A stretch of DNA of 64,000 nt from Hyalangium ruber (GCF_034259325.1 NZ_JAXIVS010000003.1:744001-808000), one strand, 5' to 3'. Counted from the stretch's first letter, positions 9,451 through 18,708 are shown. A program made the numbers and translations. The notes: generated from the letters alone by a model not told the origin.

Positions 9451-12098
9451 TGGCAGAGCTGCCGGTTGTTCAGCGCGTTGACGTGGCCCTCGGCGTTGCC
9501 CGTCAGCGAGATGGCGTAGATGCCACCATCCCAGCTGCCGTTGTTGAAGTTGACGCGGGCGTGCGGCGCCAGCACCGTGCCCCAGAAGCCGAAGCTGGAG
9601 GCGGTGATGCTGGTGGTATCCACGAAGTTGAACAGGATGCCGTGCTGGTCGATGCCGCCGTTGCGCTGGATGCCGAAGTTCCGGAACGTGGCCGAGCTGC
9701 CGTAGATGTTGATGATCGCCAGCGAGCCGGCCGGCGCGGTGATGTTCATCAGCGCCGCGCCGTTGAGGGCGCTGGCGTTCAGCGTGAAGACGTTCGTCTG
9801 GGCGTGGGTGCCCGTCAGGAAGATGCCACCCCAGGACTCACGCTTCGTCGTGCCGTTGACCGGCAGGGCCGCCAGCTGGGCGGTCAGGCCGCGCAGCTCC
9901 GCGAACCGCGCCGCGAAGTTGATGGGCGTGCCCTTCTGCACGGGGCCCCGGCGAGGCGTCACGCCCTGGTTGGCGCTGTAGGTGCCACCGTACCAGGCGT
10001 TGCCCCAGATGCTGCCGTTGGCCAGCGTCAGGTTGCCGCCCGCCACCAGCACGTTCGCCGTGTCGCTGGCCGGCAGGCTGGCGCCCACCGCGAAGTTCGT
10101 CATGGAGATGTTGCCGCCCGCGGCCACCTTGCCCTGCACGTCCACGCCCCCGCTGTAGTCCTCCAGCAGGAAGAGGTTGTAGTCCCCCAGATGCACGTCG
10201 ATGCAGGTGGAGCAGGGGCCCACCGTGAGCTGGCGCTGCGCGGTGCTCACGTGGCCCGAGGGGTCCGCCACCCGGTACGTCACCGTGTACTGACCGGCGC
10301 GCGTCTGGTCCAGGTTGCTCGTCACCGTGACGTTCGGCGTCAGGTCGCCCGCGCAGCCGTCCGAGGCCGTGGCGCCCGGATCCACGTAGGGCGCGCCCTT
10401 GCACGCCACCGTGGCGGGGCCAGAGCGAACCTGGAGCTGCGGCGCCTGCGTGTCCTGCACGGAGACCGTGCGCGTCGCCGGCTCGGAGGTGTTGCCCGCC
10501 GAGTCCGTCGCCAGGTAGCTCAGCACGTACTCGGCGCCCGGCACCTCCAGGCTCACCCCGCCCTCCGTCGAGATGCTGCTGGCGGGCAGCTCACCCTCGC
10601 ACAGGTCGCTGGCCGCAACACCAGGGTCGGAGTACGTGCCGCCCCGGACGCACTCCAGCGTCTGGCTCTCCGGACCGTTGAGCGCCAGCATCGGCCGCAC
10701 GCGGTCCAGCACCGTCACCACGCTGGTGCATTCCGACTGCTGGCCCTCCGTGTCCACGCACGTCAGCTTCACCAGCGTGTCGCCGATGGCGTACGGGCCC
10801 GCCGGGCTCTGGGTGCAGCCCACCAGGTCCCCATCCGCGTCCCCCGAGCCCGCGTCGATGCTCGCCGACACGCCGCAGGTGTACTCCGCCACCACCGTCA
10901 CGTTCTGGCAGAGCGCCGTGGGCGGCTGGGTGGAGGGCGGCTGCTGGAGCTGGGGCAGCTTGCAGAACGAGGTACAGGTGCCGATGCTGCCCGAGGAGTC
11001 CCGGGTCCGGCCGTTCATCGAGCCGTTGTCGCACTCCTCACCCTGGCTCGGATCCACGAAGCCGTCACCACACCAGGTGTTGCGGCACGCCCACGAGCAC
11101 GTCTCGTGCGCCGACTGGCCCATGAGCGCCGGCTGCCCGTTCAGGCCGTCGCCCATGTCGCACTCCTCACCCGGCTGGAACTCGGGGGTGCCGCACCCGG
11201 CGCCCAGCGGCGAGGCCCCGCGCACCAGCACGTAGGGCGTGCCCGCGAAGGCCGTCTGCTCGCCCGGCGAATAGGTGAAGTCCAGGATGCTCTGCTGGCC
11301 GGGCAGCTCCGCGTCACCCGCGCTCATCGCCAGCGCCGCGTACGAGAAGGTGCGGTCCGGGTAGCGGGTGAACACCGAGCGCGCCACGCACCCGTTCGTG
11401 CCCAGCAGCATCCCGTCCTGCAGGTCCCGCGACATCAGGTCCGTCCACATCTCGAACATGTGCCCGGCGCCGGCGCAGCCCGGAATGCCCTCCACCTCGA
11501 AGGTGCCGAAGGGCTCCAGCAACGTCACCTGCGTCTGGGGCGCGGCGTCCTGGTAGGCGCAGCCCAGGGCGATGTACATGCCCGTGCGCTGCACGGCGTT
11601 GAGCGCCGAGCGCACCCCGTTCTCCACCAGCTGCTCGGTGCCGTTGGTCGTCGGGTCCGTGCTGATGAGGACGACGTCGCCGTCCACGATGGCGCCCCAC
11701 GTCTTGCGCGTGTCGATCGCCGCCTGGAACGCCGCCGTCCCGCTCTGGCACGCCGCATCACCGATGATGAGCGCGCGGTAGGACATGAACTGCTCGGCCG
11801 TCATCGCTCGCCACTGCTCCGGCGTCACCACCTCCACCGCCATGTTCGAGTCCCAGGCCCGCACCGCCTTGGCCTCGCGGCTCTCCAGCCCTCCCTCCAC
11901 GCTGCTGCCGAGGATGAGCACCTGCCGGGAGCTGCGGACTTCCTGCTCCGCCGTGCCCACGGCCAGTCCGGACTGGCGGGCGGGCTCTCCACCGCAGGCC
12001 ACCGCGGCCATCGCGGCCACCCACAGCAGACAGGCCCTTCCCACAACCCCACGCGTCTTCTGGCAACCCTCTTGGTGCTGGATCGATGGCTGGCTCAT
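9447..12098 (-). CDS. Choice-of-anchor A family surface lipoprotein with Ig-like domains
   Basis: An 883-residue exported protein. The N-terminus ends in a lipobox-like VACGGE (signal II), so a lipoprotein is likely. Residues to about 290 form an uncharacterised domain; around 300-390 is a Cys-rich segment with EECDMGDG and EECDNGS, of the DUF4215/myxobacterial Cys-rich type. Two or three Ig-like domains follow (HYR, then two DUF5011-like with DSAGNTSEPATRTVSV and DPSGHVSTAQRQLTV). The C-terminal 250 residues, beginning LGDYNLFLLEDYSGGVDVQGKVAAGG in content, are a choice-of-anchor A beta-helix-like domain. Likely displayed on the cell surface as adhesin or matrix protein. AAGGAG lies upstream of ATG 12098. 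Confidence 0.85.
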   Translation of the reverse strand: MSQPSIQHQEGCQKTRGVVGRACLLWVAAMAAVACGGEPARQSGLAVGTAEQEVRSSRQVLILGSSVEGGLESREAKAVRAWDSNMAVEVVTPEQWRAMTAEQFMSYRALIIGDAACQSGTAAFQAAIDTRKTWGAIVDGDVVLISTDPTTNGTEQLVENGVRSALNAVQRTGMYIALGCAYQDAAPQTQVTLLEPFGTFEVEGIPGCAGAGHMFEMWTDLMSRDLQDGMLLGTNGCVARSVFTRYPDRTFSYAALAMSAGDAELPGQQSILDFTYSPGEQTAFAGTPYVLVRGASPLGAGCGTPEFQPGEECDMGDGLNGQPALMGQSAHETCSWACRNTWCGDGFVDPSQGEECDNGSMNGRTRDSSGSIGTCTSFCKLPQLQQPPSTQPPTALCQNVTVVAEYTCGVSASIDAGSGDADGDLVGCTQSPAGPYAIGDTLVKLTCVDTEGQQSECTSVVTVLDRVRPMLALNGPESQTLECVRGGTYSDPGVAASDLCEGELPASSISTEGGVSLEVPGAEYVLSYLATDSAGNTSEPATRTVSVQDTQAPQLQVRSGPATVACKGAPYVDPGATASDGCAGDLTPNVTVTSNLDQTRAGQYTVTYRVADPSGHVSTAQRQLTVGPCSTCIDVHLGDYNLFLLEDYSGGVDVQGKVAAGGNISMTNFAVGASLPASDTANVLVAGGNLTLANGSIWGNAWYGGTYSANQGVTPRRGPVQKGTPINFAARFAELRGLTAQLAALPVNGTTKRESWGGIFLTGTHAQTNVFTLNASALNGAALMNITAPAGSLAIINIYGSSATFRNFGIQRNGGIDQHGILFNFVDTTSITASSFGFWGTVLAPHARVNFNNGSWDGGIYAISLTGNAEGHVNALNNRQLCQ

Positions 12099-12333
12099 CT
12101 TGGGCTCCTTCTCGGATTCTGAGAAAGTGTGTATTGCCGGGATTTCTGGATATTATTCCTGCGAAAACGGAAGATTTCAAGCCCACTGCTGAAATTTTCT
12201 ATGCCCGCCCAAATTTTCCAGTGGAGAGGTAAGCCACTGTACGCGGTGTGTCCGGGCAGGTGGATCAGCTCCCACTCATGCTAGAGAGGCGCTGTTCCAA
12301 GGGCTCTTTCCGCCCCTCGGTGCGAGGCCAGGC
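12099..12333. promoter_or_regulatory. AT-rich divergent promoter region
   Basis: This 235-bp gap separates two divergently transcribed units: the surface lipoprotein (-) and the five-gene ABC operon (+). The stretch 12120-12220 is strikingly AT-richer than its surroundings and holds two direct copies of AAATTTTC at 12192-12199 and 12211-12218 (19 bp apart). No exact promoter elements could be assigned. Confidence 0.5.
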
Positions 12334-13038
12334 ATGTCCGAGCAGAAGGGTTTGGGTTCCAGGCTCCTCGGTATCTTCGTGGAGTCGGACGGCAACAAAA
12401 CGGAGGAGGCAGAGGCGCTGCCCACCGAGAGCGGAGACAAGAGCGCCGCGGATCTCGTCGCCGAGCTGGCCGCCGCGGGCGCCGCCGTGCCGGGCACTCG
12501 CCGGGGTGCTCCGGCCGCCTCGGCGCCGATGCCCGAGCCCGAGCTCGCCTCTCCGCTGCCCGCCCTGAGTGCCGACAAGCTGCCGGCGGCGATGCCCGGC
12601 GCGCCCACGGACTTCGACGCCATCTTCCGCGAGCTGGGCATGGACTCCGCCGAGCTGGATCGCGTGCGCAAGGCGGAGGACCTGCTCAAGAGCCTGCCCG
12701 AGGCCACGCCCCAGGCGGTGAAGAAGCAGATCGTCGAGGCCTCGCTCAAGGCCTTCGGCTTCGAGTTGGACAAGATCGTCCTGGCCGCCCAGAACCAGCG
12801 CCGCGCGCTGGACGCCTATGTGAAGGTGAACGAGACGGCCACCGCCAAGGCCGTGCAGGACGCGGAGGCGCAGGTGCGCGCCCTCAACGAGAAGATCGCC
12901 GCGCTGCGGGGCGACATCGAGAAGCGCACCCAGGGGCTCACCCAGCTCACCACCTCCGTGCAGGCGCGCAAGAAGGAAGTCCAGAAGGTCATCGAGTTCT
13001 TCCAGGGGCCTCCCCCTGGCACCCCCGGCGCGCCGTAG
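12334..13038 (+). CDS. Unknown coiled-coil protein, first gene of ABC operon
   Basis: A 234-residue soluble protein with no signal peptide. Residues 1-85 are low-complexity Ala/Pro/Glu-rich; about 90-140 contain a compact alpha-helical region (DFDAIFRELGMDSAELDRV, then KKQIVEASLKAFGF); 150-215 are predicted coiled coil (AEAQVRALNEKIAALRGD). I do not recognise the family. It leads an operon of five co-directional genes with short gaps or overlaps (51, 12, -8 and 4 bp), so it likely serves the ABC transporter encoded downstream, perhaps as a cytoplasmic scaffold or regulator. That role is inference from context only. Confidence 0.8.
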   Translation: MSEQKGLGSRLLGIFVESDGNKTEEAEALPTESGDKSAADLVAELAAAGAAVPGTRRGAPAASAPMPEPELASPLPALSADKLPAAMPGAPTDFDAIFRELGMDSAELDRVRKAEDLLKSLPEATPQAVKKQIVEASLKAFGFELDKIVLAAQNQRRALDAYVKVNETATAKAVQDAEAQVRALNEKIAALRGDIEKRTQGLTQLTTSVQARKKEVQKVIEFFQGPPPGTPGAP

Positions 13039-13089
13039 TCCCCGCGCCCTCTCACCGCTCTTCACCGAACGAAGGAAACCCTCTCGTCC

Positions 13090-14757
13090 ATGAAGCTCAC
13101 TCCGTTTGGAAAGTTGTTCCTGGCCCTGATCGTCCTCGCGGTCGTCGGGTTCGTGGTCTTCAAGCGCTACGGCGACAACCTCCGGCAGTGGGCCGGCGCC
13201 AGCAGCGGCGGCGAAGGTGGCACCACCACCAAGGCCGAGCCCGTTGGCAAGGATGACTTCAAGGACCTGCAGCAGCAGGGCCTCGAGGACGCCCCGCGCG
13301 ATGGCAAGCTGGCGCTCAACCCCAGCGCCTCGCCGAACAACGCCACCGCGCCCGTGGGCTCGGGCACGCTCAACCGGCCGCTGAAGGTCGCCATCAACAC
13401 CTGGGCCGGCCACGCCCCTGGCATCGTCGCCAACGGCGGCCTGGAGCCGGGCTCTCCGGCCAGCCTCTACAAGAAGAAGTACGGGCTGGACGTGCAGTTC
13501 ATCCTCATCGAGGACCCCGTCGCCAAGCTCAACGCCTTCATCAAGGGCGAGATCGACATCATGTGGGACACCGTGGACTCGTACGCCAACGAGGCCTCGC
13601 GGCTGGCCGAGCAGAACCTGCAGGCCAAGGCCATCCTCCAGGAGGACTGGAGCCGCGGCGGTGACGGCATCGTCGCCATCAAGTCCATCAAGTCCATCGA
13701 GGATCTGCGCGGCAAGAAGGTCGCCACCACCAAGTACACGCCCAGCCACTTCCTGCTGCTCTACCTCATGTCGCAGTCGGGCCTGACGCCCGAGCAGCGC
13801 ACGGAGGTCGAGAAGAACCTGGTGTTCACCGCCGAGGCGCCGCTGGCCGCCGCGGCATTCAAGGCCAAGCAGGTGGACGCGGCCGTCACCTGGGAGCCGG
13901 ACCTGTCGGGCGCCGTCGCCGCGCGCGGAGACGAGGCCCACATCCTGGTGTCCACCACGGCGGCCACCCACGTCATCGCCGACACGCTGGTGGCGCGCCA
14001 GCAGCTCATCGACACGGCGCCCAAGTCGGTCCAGGCCTTCGTGGCCGGCTGGTTCGACGGCATCGCGGTGATGAGTGAGGACCCCCAGGGCGCCAACCAG
14101 ATCGTCGGCCAGGCGCTCAAGCTCGGGCCGGATGACGTGTCCGGCATGCTCTCGGGCCTGAAGCTGACGCCCTTCGCGGACAACGCGCAGTTCTTCGGCC
14201 TGTCGGGCCCCAAGGCCTACGCCAACACGCTGTTCAACTCGGCCTTCATCATCTGGCGCAAGAAGGGCGTGGTGAGCAAGGCGGTGGACGCCAAGGACTG
14301 GTTCGACGGGCGCTTCGTCAACGCGCTGTCCGACCAGTACCAGGGCCAGAAGGTGCAGGAGGCGTTCGTCTTCAAGGAGAAGCCCAAGGTCACCGACCGC
14401 GCCATCGTGAACAAGAGCCTGTCCATCCACTTCACCACCGGCTCGGATGAGATCATGCCCGGCAGCTACTTCACCCTGGACTCGCTGGGCGAGACGATGC
14501 TGGCCTTCGGCAACACGTACCTCCAGGTGGAGGGCAACACGGACGCGCGCGGCAGCGCCACGGCCAACAAGACGCTCAGCCAGCGGCGCGCGGAGGCAGT
14601 GCGCGGCTACCTGGTGAAGAACTTCGGCATCCCCGAGGCGCGCTTCGTCGCGGTGGGTCGCGGCGCGGAGAACCCCGTGGCCAGCAACGCCACCGAGGAT
14701 GGGCGCGCGCTCAACCGCCGCACGGACATCCGCGTCGTCCTCAACACCCAGGAGTAG
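13090..14757 (+). CDS. Membrane-anchored NitT/TauT-type substrate-binding protein fused to OmpA domain
   Basis: A 555-residue fusion. An N-terminal membrane anchor (FGKLFLALIVLAVVGFVVF) is followed by a linker rich in Gly/Ala (to about residue 95), a periplasmic binding-protein domain of the NMT1/SsuA/TauA type (about 97-420, starting LKVAINTWAGHAPGIVANGG, with EDPVAKLNAFIKGEIDIMWD), and a C-terminal OmpA-like peptidoglycan-binding domain (about 440-555, with VEGNTDARGSATANKTLSQR and GRGAENPVASN). The Asp and Arg that usually bind diaminopimelate are in VEGNTDARG and NRRTDIRV. The binding protein would thus be tethered at both the inner membrane and the cell wall. Substrate unknown; the neighbours encode the permease and ATPase. 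Confidence 0.92.
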   Translation: MKLTPFGKLFLALIVLAVVGFVVFKRYGDNLRQWAGASSGGEGGTTTKAEPVGKDDFKDLQQQGLEDAPRDGKLALNPSASPNNATAPVGSGTLNRPLKVAINTWAGHAPGIVANGGLEPGSPASLYKKKYGLDVQFILIEDPVAKLNAFIKGEIDIMWDTVDSYANEASRLAEQNLQAKAILQEDWSRGGDGIVAIKSIKSIEDLRGKKVATTKYTPSHFLLLYLMSQSGLTPEQRTEVEKNLVFTAEAPLAAAAFKAKQVDAAVTWEPDLSGAVAARGDEAHILVSTTAATHVIADTLVARQQLIDTAPKSVQAFVAGWFDGIAVMSEDPQGANQIVGQALKLGPDDVSGMLSGLKLTPFADNAQFFGLSGPKAYANTLFNSAFIIWRKKGVVSKAVDAKDWFDGRFVNALSDQYQGQKVQEAFVFKEKPKVTDRAIVNKSLSIHFTTGSDEIMPGSYFTLDSLGETMLAFGNTYLQVEGNTDARGSATANKTLSQRRAEAVRGYLVKNFGIPEARFVAVGRGAENPVASNATEDGRALNRRTDIRVVLNTQE

Positions 14758-14769
14758 AGACTGGCACGT

Positions 14770-15627
14770 ATGAGCCCCGCACCGCGCCGCCGCGCCGCGG
14801 CCTCCCCTCCCCTGTGGGGGCTGCGCTCCAACATCCCCGCCACCACGAGCCGCATCCTCGGAGCCTCGTCCGTGGCCCTGCTGCTGCTGGTCTGGTGCGT
14901 GCTCAGCTACGTGCGCGTGGACAAGGGCGGCACGGCCGGGCCCGAGCCGCTCGTCAGCCACTTCTTCCTGCCGCCGCCCGGAGAGGTCATCCGCAGCCTG
15001 CTCTACCTCTTCTTCGAGCAGGACCTGCTGTCGGCGGTGTGGACGAGCATCAAGCGCATCCTCATCGCCTTCGGGCTCTCGGTAGCGGTGGCGCTGCCGC
15101 TGGGCATCCTCATGGGGAGCTTCGAGGCGGTGAACCGCTTCTTCGACCCCATCGTGGCGCCGCTGCGCTACCTGCCCATCACCGCCTTCATCCCCCTGCT
15201 CATCCTCTGGTTCGGCATCCAGGAGAGCCAGAAGGTCGCCTTCCTCTTCCTGGGCACCTTCGTGTTCCTGCTGCCGGTGGTGGTGGACGCCATCCGCGTG
15301 GTGCCCGATGAGCTGGTGCAGACGGCCTTCACCCTGGGGGCCAGCCGCGCGCAGGTGATTCGCACCGTGCTCATCCCCGCCGCGATGCCGCAGATCTTCG
15401 ACAGCTTCCGGGTGATGAACGCGATTGCGTGGACGTACATCATCCTCGCGGAGATCGTGAACCCGCAGAACGGAATTGGCTACATCCTCCGGCTGGCCGA
15501 GCAGCACTTCAAGCCGGCCTGGAGCTTCGCGGGCATCCTCGTGGTGGGCGTCATCGGCATCCTCACGGACCTGGGCATCCGCGGCATCAACCGCCTGCTG
15601 TTCCGCTGGAGGGACGTCGATGTCTGA
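14770..15627 (+). CDS. ABC transporter permease (SsuC/TauC-like)
   Basis: A 285-residue inner-membrane protein with the BPD_transp_1 fold and about six membrane helices. The EAA loop, the site that contacts the ATPase, is visible as DELVQTAFTLGASRAQVIRTV followed by IPAAMPQIF. The closest named relatives by pattern are permeases for nitrate, sulfonate and taurine. It starts 12 bp after the binding-protein gene and its end overlaps the ATPase gene by 8 bp, indicating one transcript and coupled translation. Confidence 0.93.
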   Translation: MSPAPRRRAAASPPLWGLRSNIPATTSRILGASSVALLLLVWCVLSYVRVDKGGTAGPEPLVSHFFLPPPGEVIRSLLYLFFEQDLLSAVWTSIKRILIAFGLSVAVALPLGILMGSFEAVNRFFDPIVAPLRYLPITAFIPLLILWFGIQESQKVAFLFLGTFVFLLPVVVDAIRVVPDELVQTAFTLGASRAQVIRTVLIPAAMPQIFDSFRVMNAIAWTYIILAEIVNPQNGIGYILRLAEQHFKPAWSFAGILVVGVIGILTDLGIRGINRLLFRWRDVDV

Positions 15628-16456
15628 GCCACTCACCGGCATGGCCGGCGGCGAGGTGCCGAAGCTGGACATCCAGGACCTGCAGGTCTCCTACGTGGAC
15701 CGCAAGGGCCAGAGCGTGCATGCCGTGGACGGGCTGTCGCTCACGGTGGCCAACAAGCCGGGGCATGGCGAGCTGGCCGTGCTGCTGGGCCCCTCGGGCT
15801 GCGGCAAGAGCACCGTGTTCCGCGCGGTGGCGGGGCTGCTCCAGCCGGACTCGGGCTCCATCCTCATCGATGGGCAGCCCGTGCAAGGCACCGGGCGCGA
15901 CCGGGGCATGGTGTTCCAGAGCTACACGTCCTTCGCCTGGCTCACGGTGCGCGAGAACGTGGAGTACGGCCTGAAGCTGCAGGGCGTGCCCGCCGCTGAG
16001 CGCAAGGCGCGCTCCCTGGCCATGCTGGCGCAGGTGGGCCTCAAGGACTTCGCCGAGGCGCTGCCCAAGCAGCTCTCCGGCGGCATGAAGCAGCGCGTGG
16101 CCATCGCCCGTACGCTCATCAACCAGCCCAAGCTGGTGCTGATGGATGAGCCCTTCGGCGCGTTGGATCCGCAGACGCGCTTCGGCATGCAGAGCCTCAT
16201 CCTGGACGTGCTGGCCAAGCAGGACAACACCGTGCTGTTCGTCACCCACGACATCAGCGAGGCGGTGTACCTGGCCGACGTCATCTTCGTGCTGGCGCAC
16301 CGGCCCACCAAGGTGCTGCACCGGGTGGAGGTGCCCCGCTTCGAGCAGCGAGACCCGACGGTGAAGCAGAGCGCGACCTTCAAGCAGGTGGAGAACCACC
16401 TGTTGGACTTGCTGCACTCGCTCGAGGTCAAGGGCAACGTGCGCGTGAGCCTGTGA
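15620..16456 (+). CDS. ABC transporter ATP-binding protein (SsuB/TauB-like)
   Basis: A 278-residue nucleotide-binding subunit. Walker A is GPSGCGKST, the Q-loop is MVFQSYTSFAWLTV, the signature is LSGGMKQR, Walker B is LVLMDEPFGALD and the switch His is in FVTHDIS. This arrangement with FGALDPQTR is typical of the nitrate/sulfonate/taurine importer ATPases. The ATG at 15620 lies within the permease end and is preceded by GGAGGGA, which decides the start against a longer frame from 15476. It energises transport by the permease encoded immediately upstream. Confidence 0.94.
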   Translation: MSEPLTGMAGGEVPKLDIQDLQVSYVDRKGQSVHAVDGLSLTVANKPGHGELAVLLGPSGCGKSTVFRAVAGLLQPDSGSILIDGQPVQGTGRDRGMVFQSYTSFAWLTVRENVEYGLKLQGVPAAERKARSLAMLAQVGLKDFAEALPKQLSGGMKQRVAIARTLINQPKLVLMDEPFGALDPQTRFGMQSLILDVLAKQDNTVLFVTHDISEAVYLADVIFVLAHRPTKVLHRVEVPRFEQRDPTVKQSATFKQVENHLLDLLHSLEVKGNVRVSL

Positions 16457-16460
16457 CGCC

Positions 16461-17318
16461 ATGGCGAGCGACGAGCCCAGCTACCTGAAGGCGGCGTTCC
16501 TCAACATCTACAACCTGAGCATGCTCGGGGGCGCGCTGACGGCCAGCGCGCTCACCGGCGAGTACGTGCTGGGCGCCGTGGCGCTGGGCGTGGAGGCGCT
16601 GTGGCTGCTGTTCGGCCCGGACCTGCGCCCCTTCCAGCGCGCGGTGCGCGAGGGCCACCGCAAGGAGCAGGAGGCGGCCGACCGCGAGCGCGTGGACAAG
16701 ATGCTCAAGGAGCTGCCCCAGCAGGACTGGCAGCGCGCCAAGGCCCTGGACGAGCTGCGCCGCGACATCGAGCGCGACATGGCCAACAACCCCTCGTTCC
16801 AGGCCATCCTGCTGCAGACGGAGCTCGACAAGCTGCGCCACCTGCACCAGAGCTTCGTGGCGCTGGCGCTCGCGTGCAACCGCGCCGAGAGCTACATGGC
16901 CGCCGTCGACCCTCGCCAGCTCAAGCGCGAGATGGAGGCGCAGACGCAGCTGGAGAAGACCCTGAAGGATCCCGCCGCGCAGGCCATCGCCCGCAAGAAC
17001 CTGCAGGTGCTGGCCAAGCGCGAGGAGACCATTCAGGAGATCCAGAACTTCCTCATGCGCGCGCGCGGGCAGATGAACCTCATCGAGAACTCGGTGCGGC
17101 TGCTGCGCGACCAGGCGCTCACCATGGCCAGCCCCGGTCAGCTCGGCGAGCAGTTGGATGATCTGCTCACCGGCGTGGACGCCATCCAGGCGACGGCCAA
17201 GGACCATGCGGACGTGCTGGGCTCCTCGGTCATGGAGCCGCTGGCGGAGGTGGTACACCCCGCCCCCGTGGCCGAGGGCGCACACGCTCCCGCCAAGCGC
17301 GGCCGCAACCGGAGCTGA
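16461..17318 (+). CDS. Unknown membrane-linked coiled-coil protein, last gene of ABC operon
   Basis: A 285-residue protein of unknown family. Residues 10-55 contain one or two hydrophobic helices (LSMLGGALTASALTGEY, then VLGAVALGVEALWLLFG) and the rest is almost wholly alpha-helical and charged, with long heptad-like stretches (about 65-240, for example KREETIQEIQNFLMRARG). A basic tail ends it (PAKRGRNRS). It follows the ATPase gene by 4 bp, so it belongs to the same transcript. It has the look of a membrane-tethered cytoplasmic scaffold. Its converging neighbour stops 4 bp further on. Confidence 0.8.
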   Translation: MASDEPSYLKAAFLNIYNLSMLGGALTASALTGEYVLGAVALGVEALWLLFGPDLRPFQRAVREGHRKEQEAADRERVDKMLKELPQQDWQRAKALDELRRDIERDMANNPSFQAILLQTELDKLRHLHQSFVALALACNRAESYMAAVDPRQLKREMEAQTQLEKTLKDPAAQAIARKNLQVLAKREETIQEIQNFLMRARGQMNLIENSVRLLRDQALTMASPGQLGEQLDDLLTGVDAIQATAKDHADVLGSSVMEPLAEVVHPAPVAEGAHAPAKRGRNRS

Positions 17319-17322
17319 AGGC

Positions 17323-17943
17323 TCAGCTCGGGGCGCTGCCCAGGGAGCGCTCCTGCTGGGCCTGCTCCAGCGTGAGGGCCAGCATCAGCGCCGGGCCGGT
17401 GAATGCCTCCAGTTCCTCCTCGGTGGAGGGCACCATGCGCTGCTCGGCTTCAATCCATCCGTCTCGGATGCGAAAGGCCGTGTAGGCCCGCGCCAGCTCA
17501 TAGAGGTGCTCCTGCACGCCCTTGTGCCGCAGCACCGAGGCCGTCGCGGGTGAGAGGCTCTTCAAGTCGAAGAGCGCGTCGAACCGCGCGTCGCCAATCT
17601 CCGGGTCACCCTTGCCCACCAGCCGCAGCGCCTTGTCCCCGAGCCCCTCCCGCTCCAGGGAGAACTCGGGCGGCAGCAGCGCGGCCACGTTGAGGCGGAG
17701 CACGGCCGCGACGTACGTCCCCCTGCCCGCGCGGACGTACCGTGCCTCCACCGTGAGCGGCAACCCCTCGTAGGTGCCTTCGATGCGCAGCCCCCGGGGG
17801 CTCATGCTCATGCCGTGGCTGCGCGCGAACGCGGCCCAGGCCGCGGCCTGCGCCGCATTGGCCCGGCGGAGGAGGTACACGCTCACGAAGGCGATCAACG
17901 CCGCGGCCAGCAGGAGCAGGAAGACGGCTGGATCGAAAATCAT
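17323..17943 (-). CDS. Unknown single-pass membrane protein
   Basis: A 206-residue protein with an N-terminal membrane helix (FLLLLAAALIAFVSVYLL) followed by a basic stretch, so the bulk probably faces the cytoplasm. The soluble part begins with a segment resembling small DUF3137-like domains (FARSHGMSMSPRGLRIEGTYEGL). I do not recognise the family with confidence. It converges on the ABC operon with only 4 bp between and lies 42 bp downstream of the DUF2378 gene, with which it may be co-transcribed. Confidence 0.75.
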   Translation of the reverse strand: MIFDPAVFLLLLAAALIAFVSVYLLRRANAAQAAAWAAFARSHGMSMSPRGLRIEGTYEGLPLTVEARYVRAGRGTYVAAVLRLNVAALLPPEFSLEREGLGDKALRLVGKGDPEIGDARFDALFDLKSLSPATASVLRHKGVQEHLYELARAYTAFRIRDGWIEAEQRMVPSTEEELEAFTGPALMLALTLEQAQQERSLGSAPS

Positions 17944-17985
17944 GGCCCGGATTGTGCCCTCGGGCCCTGGGGCGTGCCAGCCGAC

Positions 17986-18579
17986 TCAGCCCACGGCGGC
18001 GGCAGCCACGGGCATGGCGCGGCGGCCCGCGACTTCCCACGCCAGCCGGAAGGTGGCCGCGGTGCCATCGAAGGCGATGGGCTCCACGTGGATGTCGGTG
18101 GCGCCCGAGCCCCTCAGCATCTCGGCCACGAAGCCGCAGCCGAAGAAGGGGTTGTCAGCCAACACGTTCTTCATCCACAGGGTGGCGGTGCGCTGGCCCA
18201 GCTCCTCCACGCGCACCTCGTTGAAGTTGTTGCCCGCCCGCGCGCCGTGGGAGATGCGCTCCAGCGTGCCCTTGGGGCTCATGTGGGCCACGAGTGACAT
18301 GCTCGCGCGCCCCACCGCCGTCTGCCGGTAGCCCTGCACGTAGCGCTCACCCAACCCGAAGTGCGCCGCCTCGAGCGAGAGCTCGGGGAAGACCTCCGGC
18401 GCGGCCACACGCAGGAAGGTCCGCCATTGCTCCAGGGGGTAGGAGGGCCGTAGCGGCTCGGACAGGTCCAACCCCACCGCGCGCAGGCGGCGCCGTCCCT
18501 CGGGGGTCAGACGCGGCCCGAGCGACCGGACGAAGAGGGCCTCCACGGACTGGGCGAAGACGAGCTTCTCGTTCGGCAT
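17986..18579 (-). CDS. DUF2378 family protein (myxobacterial TIGR02265 paralogue)
   Basis: A 197-residue protein of a family expanded in Myxococcales. Features of the family are the opening EKLVFAQSVEALFVRSLG, the central LGERYVQGYRQTAVGR (family core: G..y..G...t..G) and MKNVLADNPFFGCGFVAEMLR near the end. The function is unknown; the fold resembles heme-NO-binding/V4R-like sensor folds by pattern, which is a guess. No signal peptide is present. It is probably the first gene of a pair with the membrane protein downstream. Confidence 0.88.
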   Translation of the reverse strand: MPNEKLVFAQSVEALFVRSLGPRLTPEGRRRLRAVGLDLSEPLRPSYPLEQWRTFLRVAAPEVFPELSLEAAHFGLGERYVQGYRQTAVGRASMSLVAHMSPKGTLERISHGARAGNNFNEVRVEELGQRTATLWMKNVLADNPFFGCGFVAEMLRGSGATDIHVEPIAFDGTAATFRLAWEVAGRRAMPVAAAAVG

Positions 18580-18708
18580 GCGGCAAGACTTGCAGCCGGA
18601 CCCCGAAAAACGCGATCCCCCCCGCTCGCAATCCGTTGGCTGGTGGAAGCTCGTACCTCCCCGCCGTACAGGCAGCGCGGAATCCAGCCGTGGAATGTCA
18701 GGTGTCGA

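Noticed and set aside
12265-15672. A 1135-residue open frame antisense to the ABC operon
   Set aside because: High-GC shadow; its low-complexity protein matches no family while the plus strand encodes clear ABC proteins.
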